Source: Candidatus Mediterraneibacter merdigallinarum
Lineage (GTDB): Bacteria > Bacillota > Clostridia > Lachnospirales > Lachnospiraceae
Reading direction: 5' to 3'
DNA: 43,763 nucleotides
NCBI GenBank assembly: GCA_019117305.1
Contig: DWZZ01000189.1
Coordinates: 1-43,763, forward strand
Positions 27,840 to 37,306 of the stretch are shown in pieces; position 1 is the first letter of the stretch, and every line of letters starts with the position of its first letter. Under the pieces are notes generated by a model. The model saw nothing but the letters and a program-made list of their open reading frames with translations. It searched no databases and was not told the origin of the DNA. The position numbers and the translations under genes are program-made.

Positions 27840-28209
27840 TAGTGTGTGTGACATATGCATGGTGAAATCATTATGCGGGTAGATATATATTATCGTTTCA
27901 TCGGCAAGGTTGGCGATGCAGAGGGAGAAGCATTGAAAGCACCAAAGATTCGCCGGAATACCAAACTGCTTATGGAAGCCGGTGTTACTTCGGAGGTCTA
28001 AATGACTTCATTTTGGGTGCGCAATAAACATAACACCCCTACGATTATCCGTTTCCCCTTTGAAAAGATGGTAAAGGAAAACGGCGGCTGGTCGCTGGTC
28101 CGTCTGAATCTCCGGGAGGCCATTGTACCGGAAAGTCTCGGAAAGCGGGCAGTGGGAATCAATGAAGACATTGCCAGAAGTATAGAAGATATCAGAAAAG
28201 AGGCAGAGA

Positions 28210-29052
28210 ATGATGGGAGCAGATAAAAAACAGGAAGAGCGGCTGGATTATCTTCTTCATGAATTCAAGGAAGATTCCGGCAGATACAGAGATCTGGAGA
28301 CAGGAAAGGATTACGGAGAGAAGAGAATGCTTCTGCGCTCTCTTATGAACATCCGGATGCCGGGGAAAATAAATGAAAACGTTGTGAAAGTGCAGGATGA
28401 ATTTCTGACCGAGGAGGCCAGAGAAAAAGGAATTGTTGAGCTTACGGATATTCCGACGGCGGCGGAGCAGTACGGGAGCAGCCATCCGTATGCGGATAAA
28501 ATTTCCGTCTGGCAGGGGGATATTACGAGACTGCGTGCGGGAGCTATTGTCAATGCGGCGAATTCGCAGATGCTGGGGTGTTTTGTGCCCTGCCATAAAT
28601 GTATAGACAATGCTATTCACAGCGCGGCCGGTATTGAGCTCAGGGAAGCATGCAGCCACTATATGAACCGCAGACGGATGCAGTACGGCGCCCGCTATGA
28701 GGAGCCCACGGGCCAGGCGGTTTTGACAAAGGGTTACAATCTGCCCGCGGATTATGTGATTCACACAGTTGGTCCCATTGTGGGAGGCAGCCTGAATCAG
28801 AAGCTGAAGGATGATCTGGAAAGCTGTTACCGGAATGTGCTGGAGTGCTGTGTGGAGCATGGGATCCGTTCCGTGGCGTTCTGCTGTATCAGCACAGGGG
28901 AATTTCATTTTCCGAACGATGAGGCGGCAAAGATCGCGGCTGATACCGTGACCGGCTTCCTTAAAGAGCATGATCCGGACTTTGACCGGATTATTTTCAA
29001 TGTGTTCAAAGATGTGGACCGGGAGTTGTATGAGGCGGAATTGAAGCGGTAA
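28210..29052 (+). CDS. Zn-type macrodomain protein, probable protein-ADP-ribose hydrolase
   Basis: VWQGDITRLRAGAIVNAANSQMLGCFVPCHKCIDNAIHSAAG; C/H residues typical of Zn-macrodomains. Confidence 0.88.
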   Translation: MMGADKKQEERLDYLLHEFKEDSGRYRDLETGKDYGEKRMLLRSLMNIRMPGKINENVVKVQDEFLTEEAREKGIVELTDIPTAAEQYGSSHPYADKISVWQGDITRLRAGAIVNAANSQMLGCFVPCHKCIDNAIHSAAGIELREACSHYMNRRRMQYGARYEEPTGQAVLTKGYNLPADYVIHTVGPIVGGSLNQKLKDDLESCYRNVLECCVEHGIRSVAFCCISTGEFHFPNDEAAKIAADTVTGFLKEHDPDFDRIIFNVFKDVDRELYEAELKR

Positions 29053-29180
29053 AGCCGGGGCGCCGGTGTCAGAATTGACACCGCAGGAAACAGCAGGTAA
29101 AATGAAGGTTATAAAACCAGAGGTCAATCCTGCGTGCCGCGGCAGACGCGGAAGCTCAGGAGAAAGGAGCAGAGTGTGTT

Positions 29181-29609
29181 ATGCAGATCTCAAGCAGATT
29201 TACGATTGCTGTCCATATGCTGACCTGTATGGAGACATTCAAAGAAGAATATAAGATTACCAGTGATTTTCTTGCTGCCAGTATTAATGTGAATCCGGTT
29301 ATTATCCGCCGGATCCTGTCCCAGTTAAAGGATGCGGGACTGATCGAGGTGAAGCGCGGGACCGGGGGCGCGGCGGTCATAAAGCCGTTGGAAGAGATTA
29401 CATTTCTGGACATATACCGTGCCGTGGAGTGCATAGAGGAGAACACGCTGTTTCATTTTCACGAGAATCCCAATCCGGACTGTCCGGTAGGAAGGAATAT
29501 TCACAATATTCTGGACGATAAGCTGCTCCGGGTGCAGGAAGCGATGGAGCGGGAACTGAAGGCTATCACCATGGCGGATGTAATGGCTGATCTGGGAAAA
29601 TATATCTGA
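29181..29609 (+). CDS. Rrf2-family transcriptional regulator
   Basis: MQISSRFTIAVHMLTCM...ITSDFLAASINVNPVIIRRILSQLKDAGLIEVKRGTGGA. Confidence 0.85.
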   Translation: MQISSRFTIAVHMLTCMETFKEEYKITSDFLAASINVNPVIIRRILSQLKDAGLIEVKRGTGGAAVIKPLEEITFLDIYRAVECIEENTLFHFHENPNPDCPVGRNIHNILDDKLLRVQEAMERELKAITMADVMADLGKYI

Positions 29610-29635
29610 ATGGATTCGTGTAAGGAGCAGAAAAG

Positions 29636-30700
29636 ATGACAATCAGAGAAATCGCACAGCTTGCCGGTGTATCAAACGCCGCGGTATCCAGATATCTGAA
29701 CGGAGGATATGTCAGCGGCGAGAAGAAGGAGCGGATTAAAAAAGTTATTCAGGAAACCGGATATCAGCCGTCCATGCAGGCCCGGACGCTCCGGACTAAG
29801 AAGGCCTGTCTCGTGGGCGTGGTGGTTCCGAAGATCAATTCCGAGTCCATCAGCCGGGTTACAGAAGGCGTAGGCCAGGTTCTTTCGGAGCGGGGTTATC
29901 ACATGCTTCTTGCCAGCACGGACAACCAGGCAGACAAAGAAGTGATGTACATGAAGATCTTTGAAAATTATCCGGTTGACGGGATTATTCTCATCGGTAC
30001 CATGATTACCGCTCAGCACAGAAAATTTCTGAAGGAATCCAGGGTTCCTGTAGTTGTAATCGGACAGTACACAAGACTGGCCAACTGCGTCTACCACGAT
30101 GACTACGGCGCGGGAAAGGCTATGGGCAGAGCGGTGGGCCGGGCGCTGGCCCTTTATCCGGAGGGCAGAGCGGCTTATATCGGTGTTACACGGGAAGACA
30201 AGGCGGCAGGCGCCGCAAGAGAGGACGGCTTCTGTGCCGGCCTGAAGGCAGAAGGGCAGGAACTGGAGGAAGAATACCGGCGGGTTTCCCGGTTCCGCAT
30301 GGAGGCCGGGTATGAGGCGGCTATGGATCTGCTGAAGAAAAAAGATGATATCGTTATCATATCCTGCGCCACAGATACCATCGCGGCCGGGGCCATGGAA
30401 GCCATTCTGGACTACAGGAAAGAGAACGGGCCGGAGAAAGAAAGTGATACGGATGGGTCAAAGAGGTATCGTTTCGGCAACTCGCCGGTAAAGGTGACCG
30501 GATTCGGCGACAACCAGTTTTTAAAGGCGGTTACGGGAGGAATCCCAACGGTTCATTTTGCATACAAAACAAGCGGAATCAAAGGGGCGGAGCTGCTTCT
30601 GGATGTAGTGGAGAAGGAAGAACGGATTCCGGTGGAGATGAAACTGGGATTTCAGTTTGTGGAAGCCCCGGGCTGGAGCGGCGGGCAGCAGGCAGAATGA
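29636..30700 (+). CDS. scrR: LacI-family repressor of the sucrose operon
   Basis: MTIREIAQLAGVSNAAVSRYLNGGYVSGEKKERI HTH; adjacent to scrA/scrB. Confidence 0.85.
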   Translation: MTIREIAQLAGVSNAAVSRYLNGGYVSGEKKERIKKVIQETGYQPSMQARTLRTKKACLVGVVVPKINSESISRVTEGVGQVLSERGYHMLLASTDNQADKEVMYMKIFENYPVDGIILIGTMITAQHRKFLKESRVPVVVIGQYTRLANCVYHDDYGAGKAMGRAVGRALALYPEGRAAYIGVTREDKAAGAAREDGFCAGLKAEGQELEEEYRRVSRFRMEAGYEAAMDLLKKKDDIVIISCATDTIAAGAMEAILDYRKENGPEKESDTDGSKRYRFGNSPVKVTGFGDNQFLKAVTGGIPTVHFAYKTSGIKGAELLLDVVEKEERIPVEMKLGFQFVEAPGWSGGQQAE

Positions 30701-30757
30701 AAATTGGCCGGATGATCCGAATGTCTGCAGAGCCTCTGCAAGTGAGAAGGTGTATGT

Positions 30758-30769
30758 GAAATCGTTTTC
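30758..30769. promoter_or_regulatory. LacI-type operator O1
   Basis: GAAATCGTTTTC. Confidence 0.5.
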
Positions 30770-30805
30770 GTGCACTATTTACAATTATAAACATGAAATA
30801 TCAGT

Positions 30806-30838
30806 AAAAATGCCATCTTTACAAATGGCATTTTTTTT
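30806..30838 (+). terminator. intrinsic terminator of scrR
   Basis: AAAAATGCCAT-CTTTACAA-ATGGCATTTTTTTT. Confidence 0.85.
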
Positions 30839-30861
30839 CATATTATTTTTACAGAAATAAT

Positions 30862-30877
30862 ATGAAAACGATTTCAT
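30862..30877. promoter_or_regulatory. LacI-type operator O2 / cre match
   Basis: ATGAAAACGATTTCAT fits cre consensus WTGNNARCGNWWWCAW at every position. Confidence 0.65.
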
Positions 30878-30899
30878 ATATAAGGGAAGGAGAATGAGG

Positions 30900-32846
30900 A
30901 TGGATTACCAGAAGACAGCCCGGGAGATTCTGAATCTTGTGGGCGGAAGCAAAAACATTGTCTCGGCAGCGCACTGCGCAACCCGGCTTCGTCTTGTTAT
31001 TGCCGACAACAGCAAAGCAGACAAAGAAGCGCTGGAAAATGTGGAAGGGGTAAAAGGTGTGTTCGAGGCCTCAGGCCAGCTCCAGATTATTCTGGGCACC
31101 GGAACCGTAAACAAGGTGTTTGACCAGTTTATAGCCATTGCAGGCATTACAGCCAGCTCCAAGGCAGAGGCCAAGGAGGCGGCGGCTCAGAAGCAGAATA
31201 TATTTATGCGGGCCATCAAACTGCTGGGAGATATTTTCGTGCCCATTATCCCGGCGATCGTTGCCAGCGGTTTCCTGATGGGAATTATGAACTCTCTGGA
31301 TTTCATGATCAATAACGGATTTATTTCCATGGATACCAGCAGTTCGATCTATGTATTCGCCAATCTGTTCAGCAACACGGCATATACATTCCTGCAGATC
31401 CTGATCGCCTTTTCCGCGGCAAAGGCATTCGGGGCAAACCCGTATCTGGGCGCGGTTATCGGTATGATTATGATTAACCCGGCGCTGCAGAACGCTTATA
31501 CAGTCGCAACAGAAGGCGTGCATCTGAAGCAGCCGGTGTTCTTCGGACTTTACGAGATTGATATGGTCGGTTATCAGGGCCATGTTATCCCGGTTGTAAT
31601 TGCTGTGTGGCTGCTGGCGTTTATTGAAAAACGGCTGCACAAAATTGTTCCGGAGGTGCTGGATCTGTTCGTAACTCCTCTGGTCAGCGTATTTGTGACA
31701 GGATACCTTACCCTGGCAGTGATTGGTCCGGTGTTTGTCTGGGCGGAAAATGCTGTTCTGTACGGCATCCAGTGGCTCTTAACGCTGCCTCTCGGACTGG
31801 GAAGTCTTGTCATGGGCGGTCTGTACGCGCCTACGGTTGTTACCGGTATCCACCAGATGTATACGGCCATTGATATCGGACAGCTGGCTGAGTACGGCGT
31901 TACATACTGGCTCCCGCTGGCAAGCGCGGCAAATGTGGCACAGGGAGCGGCCGCTCTTGCGGTAGCAGTGAAATCAAAAGATAAAAAAGTGAAATCCCTT
32001 GCTCTGCCGTCTTCCCTGAGCGCGTTCATGGGAATTACAGAGCCGGCAATCTTCGGTGTGAATCTGAGATTCTTCAAGCCGTTTATCGCGGGATGTATCG
32101 GCGGAGGCTGCGGAGCCCTCTATGCTTCGATTGTGCATCTGGGAGCCAGGGGAACCGGCGTGACCGGTATCTTCGGAATCCTGCTCTGCCTGGATCAGCC
32201 GGTTCAGTACCTGATCGAAATGGTAATTGCCGTGACAGTTGCATTTGCCATATCATTTGTCCTTTATAAAGATCAGAAGAAACCGGAGGCGGCCGCCGGC
32301 GCGGGAACAGAGGCTCCGGCACTGGAAACATCCGGAAATCCGGCAGAAACGCCGGAGACAACGGAAGGAACATCTTCAGCAGAAGAACTTACGGAAGAAA
32401 CCATCACAAGTCCTGTGGCAGGAACCGTAGTTCCGACAGATCAGATAAGTGATGAGACTTTCGCGTCAGAACTTCTGGGAACTACTGTCGCGGTAGAGCC
32501 TTCGGATGGAAAAATCACCGCGCCCTGCAGCGGTGAAGTAATGAATATATTTGACACGGGCCATGCTGTCTGCCTCACGACAGAATCCGGAGCGGAGCTG
32601 CTGATTCATGTGGGAATCGACACAGTGAAGCTGGATGGAAAAGGATTTACAAAGAAAGTATCCGACGGCGATAAAATCCACGCCGGGGACGTGCTTATCG
32701 AAGCGGATCTGGACCAGATCAGAGCAGCGGGATATCCGGCTACGACAATGGTTATCCTGACCAACGCAGATCAGTTCGGCACGGTTGAAAAGGCCGCTCC
32801 CGGAGAGACGGGAAAGGATCAGCCGATTCTGAAGCTGAAGAAATAG
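30900..32846 (+). CDS. scrA: PTS sucrose-type EIIBCA
   Basis: EIIB SAAHCATRLRLVI, EIIC membrane domain, C-terminal EIIA ITAPCSGEV...ELLIHVGIDTVKLDGKGF; ATG 30900 better spaced from RBS than 30894. Confidence 0.88.
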   Translation: MDYQKTAREILNLVGGSKNIVSAAHCATRLRLVIADNSKADKEALENVEGVKGVFEASGQLQIILGTGTVNKVFDQFIAIAGITASSKAEAKEAAAQKQNIFMRAIKLLGDIFVPIIPAIVASGFLMGIMNSLDFMINNGFISMDTSSSIYVFANLFSNTAYTFLQILIAFSAAKAFGANPYLGAVIGMIMINPALQNAYTVATEGVHLKQPVFFGLYEIDMVGYQGHVIPVVIAVWLLAFIEKRLHKIVPEVLDLFVTPLVSVFVTGYLTLAVIGPVFVWAENAVLYGIQWLLTLPLGLGSLVMGGLYAPTVVTGIHQMYTAIDIGQLAEYGVTYWLPLASAANVAQGAAALAVAVKSKDKKVKSLALPSSLSAFMGITEPAIFGVNLRFFKPFIAGCIGGGCGALYASIVHLGARGTGVTGIFGILLCLDQPVQYLIEMVIAVTVAFAISFVLYKDQKKPEAAAGAGTEAPALETSGNPAETPETTEGTSSAEELTEETITSPVAGTVVPTDQISDETFASELLGTTVAVEPSDGKITAPCSGEVMNIFDTGHAVCLTTESGAELLIHVGIDTVKLDGKGFTKKVSDGDKIHAGDVLIEADLDQIRAAGYPATTMVILTNADQFGTVEKAAPGETGKDQPILKLKK

Positions 32847-32857
32847 AAAAAGTATAA

Positions 32858-32895
32858 CACCCGGCCCGGCGGCGCGGAAGTTCTGCCGGGCGGTG
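32858..32895 (+). other. GC-rich intergenic hairpin between scrA and scrB
   Basis: CACC..CCCGGC ... GCCGGG..GGTG; no poly-T. Confidence 0.4.
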
Positions 32896-32924
32896 ATTTT
32901 CAGATATACAACAGGAGACAGAGT

Positions 32925-34334
32925 ATGAATGCATTGACAAAAGATCTGATGAATCTGACAGAAGCCGCGGAAAGAAACGCGGTATCGGACGGAAGATTCC
33001 GGCAGAAATTTCACCTTATGCCGCCGGTGGGGTGGCTCAATGACCCCAACGGACTCTGCCGGTACGGCGGAGTTTATCACGCCTTTTTTCAGTATTCTCC
33101 TTTTAATGCGGAAGGCGGCGTGAAAATGTGGGGACACTGTACAAGCGAAGATATGGTTGAATGGAAATATGAAGGAGTCAGCATGTATCCGGATCAGCCC
33201 TTTGACTGTCATGGGGTATATTCCGGGGCCGCCCTGATTGAAGACGGCGTTATGTACCTGTATTATACGGGAAATGTAAAGCTGGACGGAGAAAATTTTG
33301 ACTATATCAATACCGGCCGGGAAGCAAATACCTGCCTTGTAGTCAGCAGAGACGGAAAGCATTTCGGAAGAAAGGAAGAACTGATGCGGAACAGTGATTA
33401 TCCTTCTGATCTGACATGTCATGTCCGGGATCCGAAAGTCTGGAAAGAGAATGGATCCTACTATATGATACAGGGGGCACGCACGAAGAATGATGCGGGA
33501 ACGGCCATACTTTTCCGGTCTGAGGATAAAAGAAACTGGACGTACTGCGGACGGGTTGAGACAGAGGAACCCTTCGGATATATGTGGGAGTGCCCGGATT
33601 ATTTTACAGTGGATGGAGAGAAGATTCTGTCGGCTTCTGTCCAGGGGCTGACAGGTGGCATATGGGACAGCCGGAACGTATACCAGTCAGGCTGGTTTGC
33701 CGTGGAAGGGGACATTCTGGATAAATACAGTCTGTCCGGATACCGGCTTTGGGATTACGGGTTTGACTATTATGCGCCTCAGAGCTTTGAGACAGAGGAC
33801 GGCAGACGGATCCAGATCGGATGGATGGGAATGCCGGACTGTGAGGAATACACGAACCGGACGCTGGACGAGGGATGGCAGCACTGCTTTACTTTTCCAC
33901 GGGAGATCTTCGCCCGGGACGGACAGGTGTGCCAGCGTCCGGCGCGGGAACTGCAGGAACACCTTACGCCGGAAGAAAAGACTGCAAGCCGTTATGAACA
34001 GGATGCATGCCCGGCGTATCAGGCTTATATCAGCGGTATCCGGAAAAATCATTTCCGGGCGGTGCTGGCGGAAGAGCTGATCCTGGAGTGCCGGGAAGGC
34101 CGGTTCGAGATGCGCTTTACAGATCAGAACCGGAATTCGGTCTCTGCCGGGCGGGGACTTCGGTACGCGCAGATCGAATCTGTGGAAAATGTCCGGATTC
34201 TGACCGATGTATCTTCCGTGGAAGTATTCATCAATGACGGACAGTACGTGTTTACTACAAGATATTATCCTGATCGGTTCTGCTTCTCTATAGAAGCAGA
34301 GGGAGCGGAGATAGAGTTCAGCCGGATTGATTAA
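32925..34334 (+). CDS. scrB: sucrose-6-phosphate hydrolase (GH32)
   Basis: WLNDPNG, RDPKV, WECPD motifs. Confidence 0.93.
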   Translation: MNALTKDLMNLTEAAERNAVSDGRFRQKFHLMPPVGWLNDPNGLCRYGGVYHAFFQYSPFNAEGGVKMWGHCTSEDMVEWKYEGVSMYPDQPFDCHGVYSGAALIEDGVMYLYYTGNVKLDGENFDYINTGREANTCLVVSRDGKHFGRKEELMRNSDYPSDLTCHVRDPKVWKENGSYYMIQGARTKNDAGTAILFRSEDKRNWTYCGRVETEEPFGYMWECPDYFTVDGEKILSASVQGLTGGIWDSRNVYQSGWFAVEGDILDKYSLSGYRLWDYGFDYYAPQSFETEDGRRIQIGWMGMPDCEEYTNRTLDEGWQHCFTFPREIFARDGQVCQRPARELQEHLTPEEKTASRYEQDACPAYQAYISGIRKNHFRAVLAEELILECREGRFEMRFTDQNRNSVSAGRGLRYAQIESVENVRILTDVSSVEVFINDGQYVFTTRYYPDRFCFSIEAEGAEIEFSRID

Positions 34335-34343
34335 AATCCGGCT
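34320..34343 (+). terminator. hairpin at scrB stop
   Basis: AGCCGGATT-GATTA-AAATCCGGCT; weak T tract. Confidence 0.45.
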
Positions 34344-34471
34344 GAAGTTATTTCCCTCACAAATTCAAATTTTTGCAGAAACCGCTTTGTTTCTTGCAAC
34401 TTCTGTGTTGTGAGTCTATAATAAATAAAGCTCTGAATGGGCATGTTTGATATACGGAGGTTAAAACCGGA

Positions 34472-35896
34472 ATGAGAAAGTTGCAGAAATCTGTTCTGGC
34501 AGTGATACTGATGACAATAATTGTGCTTGGACTCCCCGCAGCGGTATATGCAGATGAGAATGACGCAGAGAAACTTAAGAAACAATCTTACGAGACACCG
34601 GCAGATACGGACAGTCTGACAGGATGGCCGGCGGGTCCGAAGGTTTACGCAAAAGCTGCTGTTATTATGGATATGGACAGCGGAGCCATATTATATGCAA
34701 AGAACGCAGACGAAAAACTTTATCCGGCCAGTATAACTAAACTGCTGACAGCGCTGGTGGCGGTGGAGAATTCCGATTTTACAGATGAAGTCTTATTTAC
34801 AGATGACAGTATTTCTTTTCTCCAGTATGACGATGCCCATATAGGAATGCGGCCGGGAGAGATTATAAATATGAAAGATGCGCTGCATGCGCTGCTGCTT
34901 GCTTCGGCAAATGAGGTGGCTTATGCAATAGCAGAAAATGTAGGCGGCAAACTGGGCGGCGGCTATACCGCATTTATTGATAAAATGAATGAGAGATCCA
35001 CGGAACTCGGGTGCACAGGTTCCCACTGGACAAACGCTAATGGCCTGCACAATGAAAATCACTATACAACGGCCCATGACATGGCGCTGATCGCCTCGGA
35101 AGTATCTAAGCATCAGGAACTTCTGGGCATTATGCAGACCATGAATTATACGATTGGAGCCACCAATCTGGTAGACGAGAACCGGACATTTCAGCAGCAT
35201 CACAAAATGCTCTGGGAGGGAAACAGCAATTATTATGAATATTGTATCGGAGGGAAAACCGGTTATACAGATGATGCGGGGACTACACTTGTTACAATGG
35301 CGGATAACGGACAGATGCGTCTTGCCGCAGTTGTTCTGTATGATTACGGAACTGATGCATATGTAGATACCCGGGCAATGTTTGATTATACCTACGGTAA
35401 TTTTTCGAAGATCAGCCTGATGAAAGAAGAAAAGCCAAAACAGATTGAGGAATTCACGGATCCTGAAGCATATGTGGTACTGCCTCCGGGGGTAGAATAT
35501 AAAGATCTGGAGATGGAGATTACCGTTCAGGATGAAAAAGAAGGAACCGGCAGAGTCACATATTTTTATCAGAATCAGAATGTGGGCAGTACGGATGTTA
35601 CACTCACTCCGGAATATATTGAGTCAGCTACCGGATATACTACCCGGCTTCAGATCAGCGGAGCGTCAGAAGCCGGTGATGATGTTCGGGAAAACGGAGG
35701 AATTCCCATGTGGGGAAAAGTACTTCTTTGCGCAGGGGCGGCATGTGTTATTCTGGCCGTTATCCTGACCCTGATTCTGGTGCGGATTCGGCGCCGCCGA
35801 AAACAGCGCAGGATGCGGAGAAGAAGACAGCAGATAAAAGAAATGCGCGGAAGAGGCGGCAAGCGGAGACGGTATACAGGCAGAAGGAGAGGATAA
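34472..35896 (+). CDS. D-alanyl-D-alanine carboxypeptidase (serine-type, DacF-like)
   Basis: SITK, SANEVA, KTGYT motifs; C-terminal TM and Arg-rich tail. Confidence 0.9.
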   Translation: MRKLQKSVLAVILMTIIVLGLPAAVYADENDAEKLKKQSYETPADTDSLTGWPAGPKVYAKAAVIMDMDSGAILYAKNADEKLYPASITKLLTALVAVENSDFTDEVLFTDDSISFLQYDDAHIGMRPGEIINMKDALHALLLASANEVAYAIAENVGGKLGGGYTAFIDKMNERSTELGCTGSHWTNANGLHNENHYTTAHDMALIASEVSKHQELLGIMQTMNYTIGATNLVDENRTFQQHHKMLWEGNSNYYEYCIGGKTGYTDDAGTTLVTMADNGQMRLAAVVLYDYGTDAYVDTRAMFDYTYGNFSKISLMKEEKPKQIEEFTDPEAYVVLPPGVEYKDLEMEITVQDEKEGTGRVTYFYQNQNVGSTDVTLTPEYIESATGYTTRLQISGASEAGDDVRENGGIPMWGKVLLCAGAACVILAVILTLILVRIRRRRKQRRMRRRRQQIKEMRGRGGKRRRYTGRRRG

Positions 35897-35901
35897 TATT
35901 T

Positions 35902-36693
35902 ATGAAAAGAAAGGTTGCATTGCTGCTGTGCGCCGCAATGACCGTCGTTATAACAGCAGGATGCGAATCATCTGATATCAGCGGCAGCAGCTTTGGCGGA
36001 AACAGTTCGCCTGATGAAAAAATATGGGTAATTGCAACAGACACGGCCTTCAGACCTTTTGAATATACAGATGAAAATGGTGAATTTGTCGGCATAGATG
36101 TAGATATTATTGAGGCTATTGCCGAAGATCAGGGTTTTGAATATGAATTTCAAAGCCTTGGCTGGGATACAGCAGTAACGGCGGTTCAGTCCGGGCAGGC
36201 TGACGCGGTTATGGCAGGCGCCACAATCAGTCAGGAGAGAATCGATAACGGGTGGATCTTTTCAGACGGCTACTATGAGAGCACTCAGACATTTGTTGTG
36301 CCGAAGGACAGTGCGGTTTCTTCTTTTGACGATTTGAACGGCAAAATAGTAGCAGTGAAAAACGGTACGGCAGGGGAGAAATTTGCAGACAGCCTGAAAG
36401 AAAAATATGACTTTACTATAATCGTATACGAAGATTCTCCTACAATGTATCAGGACGTTCTCCTTGGCAACAGCGCGGCGTGCGTGGAAGATAAAGCGGT
36501 TATTCAGGCTTCTGTCAGGGATGAGAACCTGGCGCTTCGGATTCCTGACGGTATGGAGAGTGAGCCGGCTCCTTATGGTATGGGAATAATGGAAGAAAAA
36601 AATCAGGAGCTTCTGGATATGTTTAATAAAGGCCTGGCAAATATAAAGGCGAGCGGTGAATATGATGAGATTTTAGCGAGATATCTGTTATAG
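35902..36693 (+). CDS. amino-acid-type ABC transporter substrate-binding lipoprotein
   Basis: Lipobox VITAGCES; TDTAFRPFEYTDENGEFVGIDVDIIEAIA. Confidence 0.9.
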   Translation: MKRKVALLLCAAMTVVITAGCESSDISGSSFGGNSSPDEKIWVIATDTAFRPFEYTDENGEFVGIDVDIIEAIAEDQGFEYEFQSLGWDTAVTAVQSGQADAVMAGATISQERIDNGWIFSDGYYESTQTFVVPKDSAVSSFDDLNGKIVAVKNGTAGEKFADSLKEKYDFTIIVYEDSPTMYQDVLLGNSAACVEDKAVIQASVRDENLALRIPDGMESEPAPYGMGIMEEKNQELLDMFNKGLANIKASGEYDEILARYLL

Positions 36694-36798
36694 TAAAGTT
36701 CGTCCGCAGACCGGCACTTTTGGAAAAACATGAGCATGGATTTTTCTTACGAACAGCCCGGCTGATGAAGGGTTATAAATTATAATGGAGAAAAAATC

Positions 36799-36827
36799 TT
36801 GACTAACTGCAGGTTTCTTTTTATAAT
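36799..36827 (+). promoter_or_regulatory. sigma-A promoter for ileS leader
   Basis: TTGACT, 17-nt spacer, TATAAT. Confidence 0.8.
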
Positions 36828-36833
36828 AACTCT

Positions 36834-37105
36834 GTATTGAATTTCAAAGGAAAAAGTGATAACGGAGAGAGTAGAGATCTGATGAACGTCACAGCGAGCC
36901 GGGATTGGTGGAAGCCCGGTATCAGTAGCAGATTATCGAAGATCACTCCCGAGCTGCAGTCCCTGAAATACATACAGAGTAAGGGCTGACGTAAGTCCCC
37001 GCGTTATGGGGACGCATATGAAAGGTGCGTGTGCCTGAGTATGTTGTAACAGGTGGTAAAAACGAGAGACAGCTTTCGTCCTATTACAGGACGGAAGCTT
37101 TTTTT
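36834..37105 (+). ncRNA. T-box riboswitch (isoleucine, ileS leader)
   Basis: Stem I with distal CCGGG..GGTGGAAG-CCCGG, AGATCACTC with candidate ATC specifier 36942-36944, stem III GTCCCC..GGGGAC, T-box AGGTGGTAAAAACGAGAG with TGGT, terminator AGCTTTCGTCC-TATTACA-GGACGGAAGCTTTTTTT. Confidence 0.88.
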
Positions 37106-37306
37106 CTTTCAGACAGGAGAAGGACCGTTTGAAAGGCGCCGGGCGGAGCATCTCTGTGCTGAAAGAAAAAGATCTTGCCGGGACAGGACCTGCAGTCGGA
37201 AGGCGGTCCCGGATCTTTCGGGTTTGATGAAAAGCTCTGTTTCATTCCAAAAAAATTGCGCCCGCAATGGACACAGGATACCGGCGGGCCGGCGAAAGAA
37301 AGGAAA

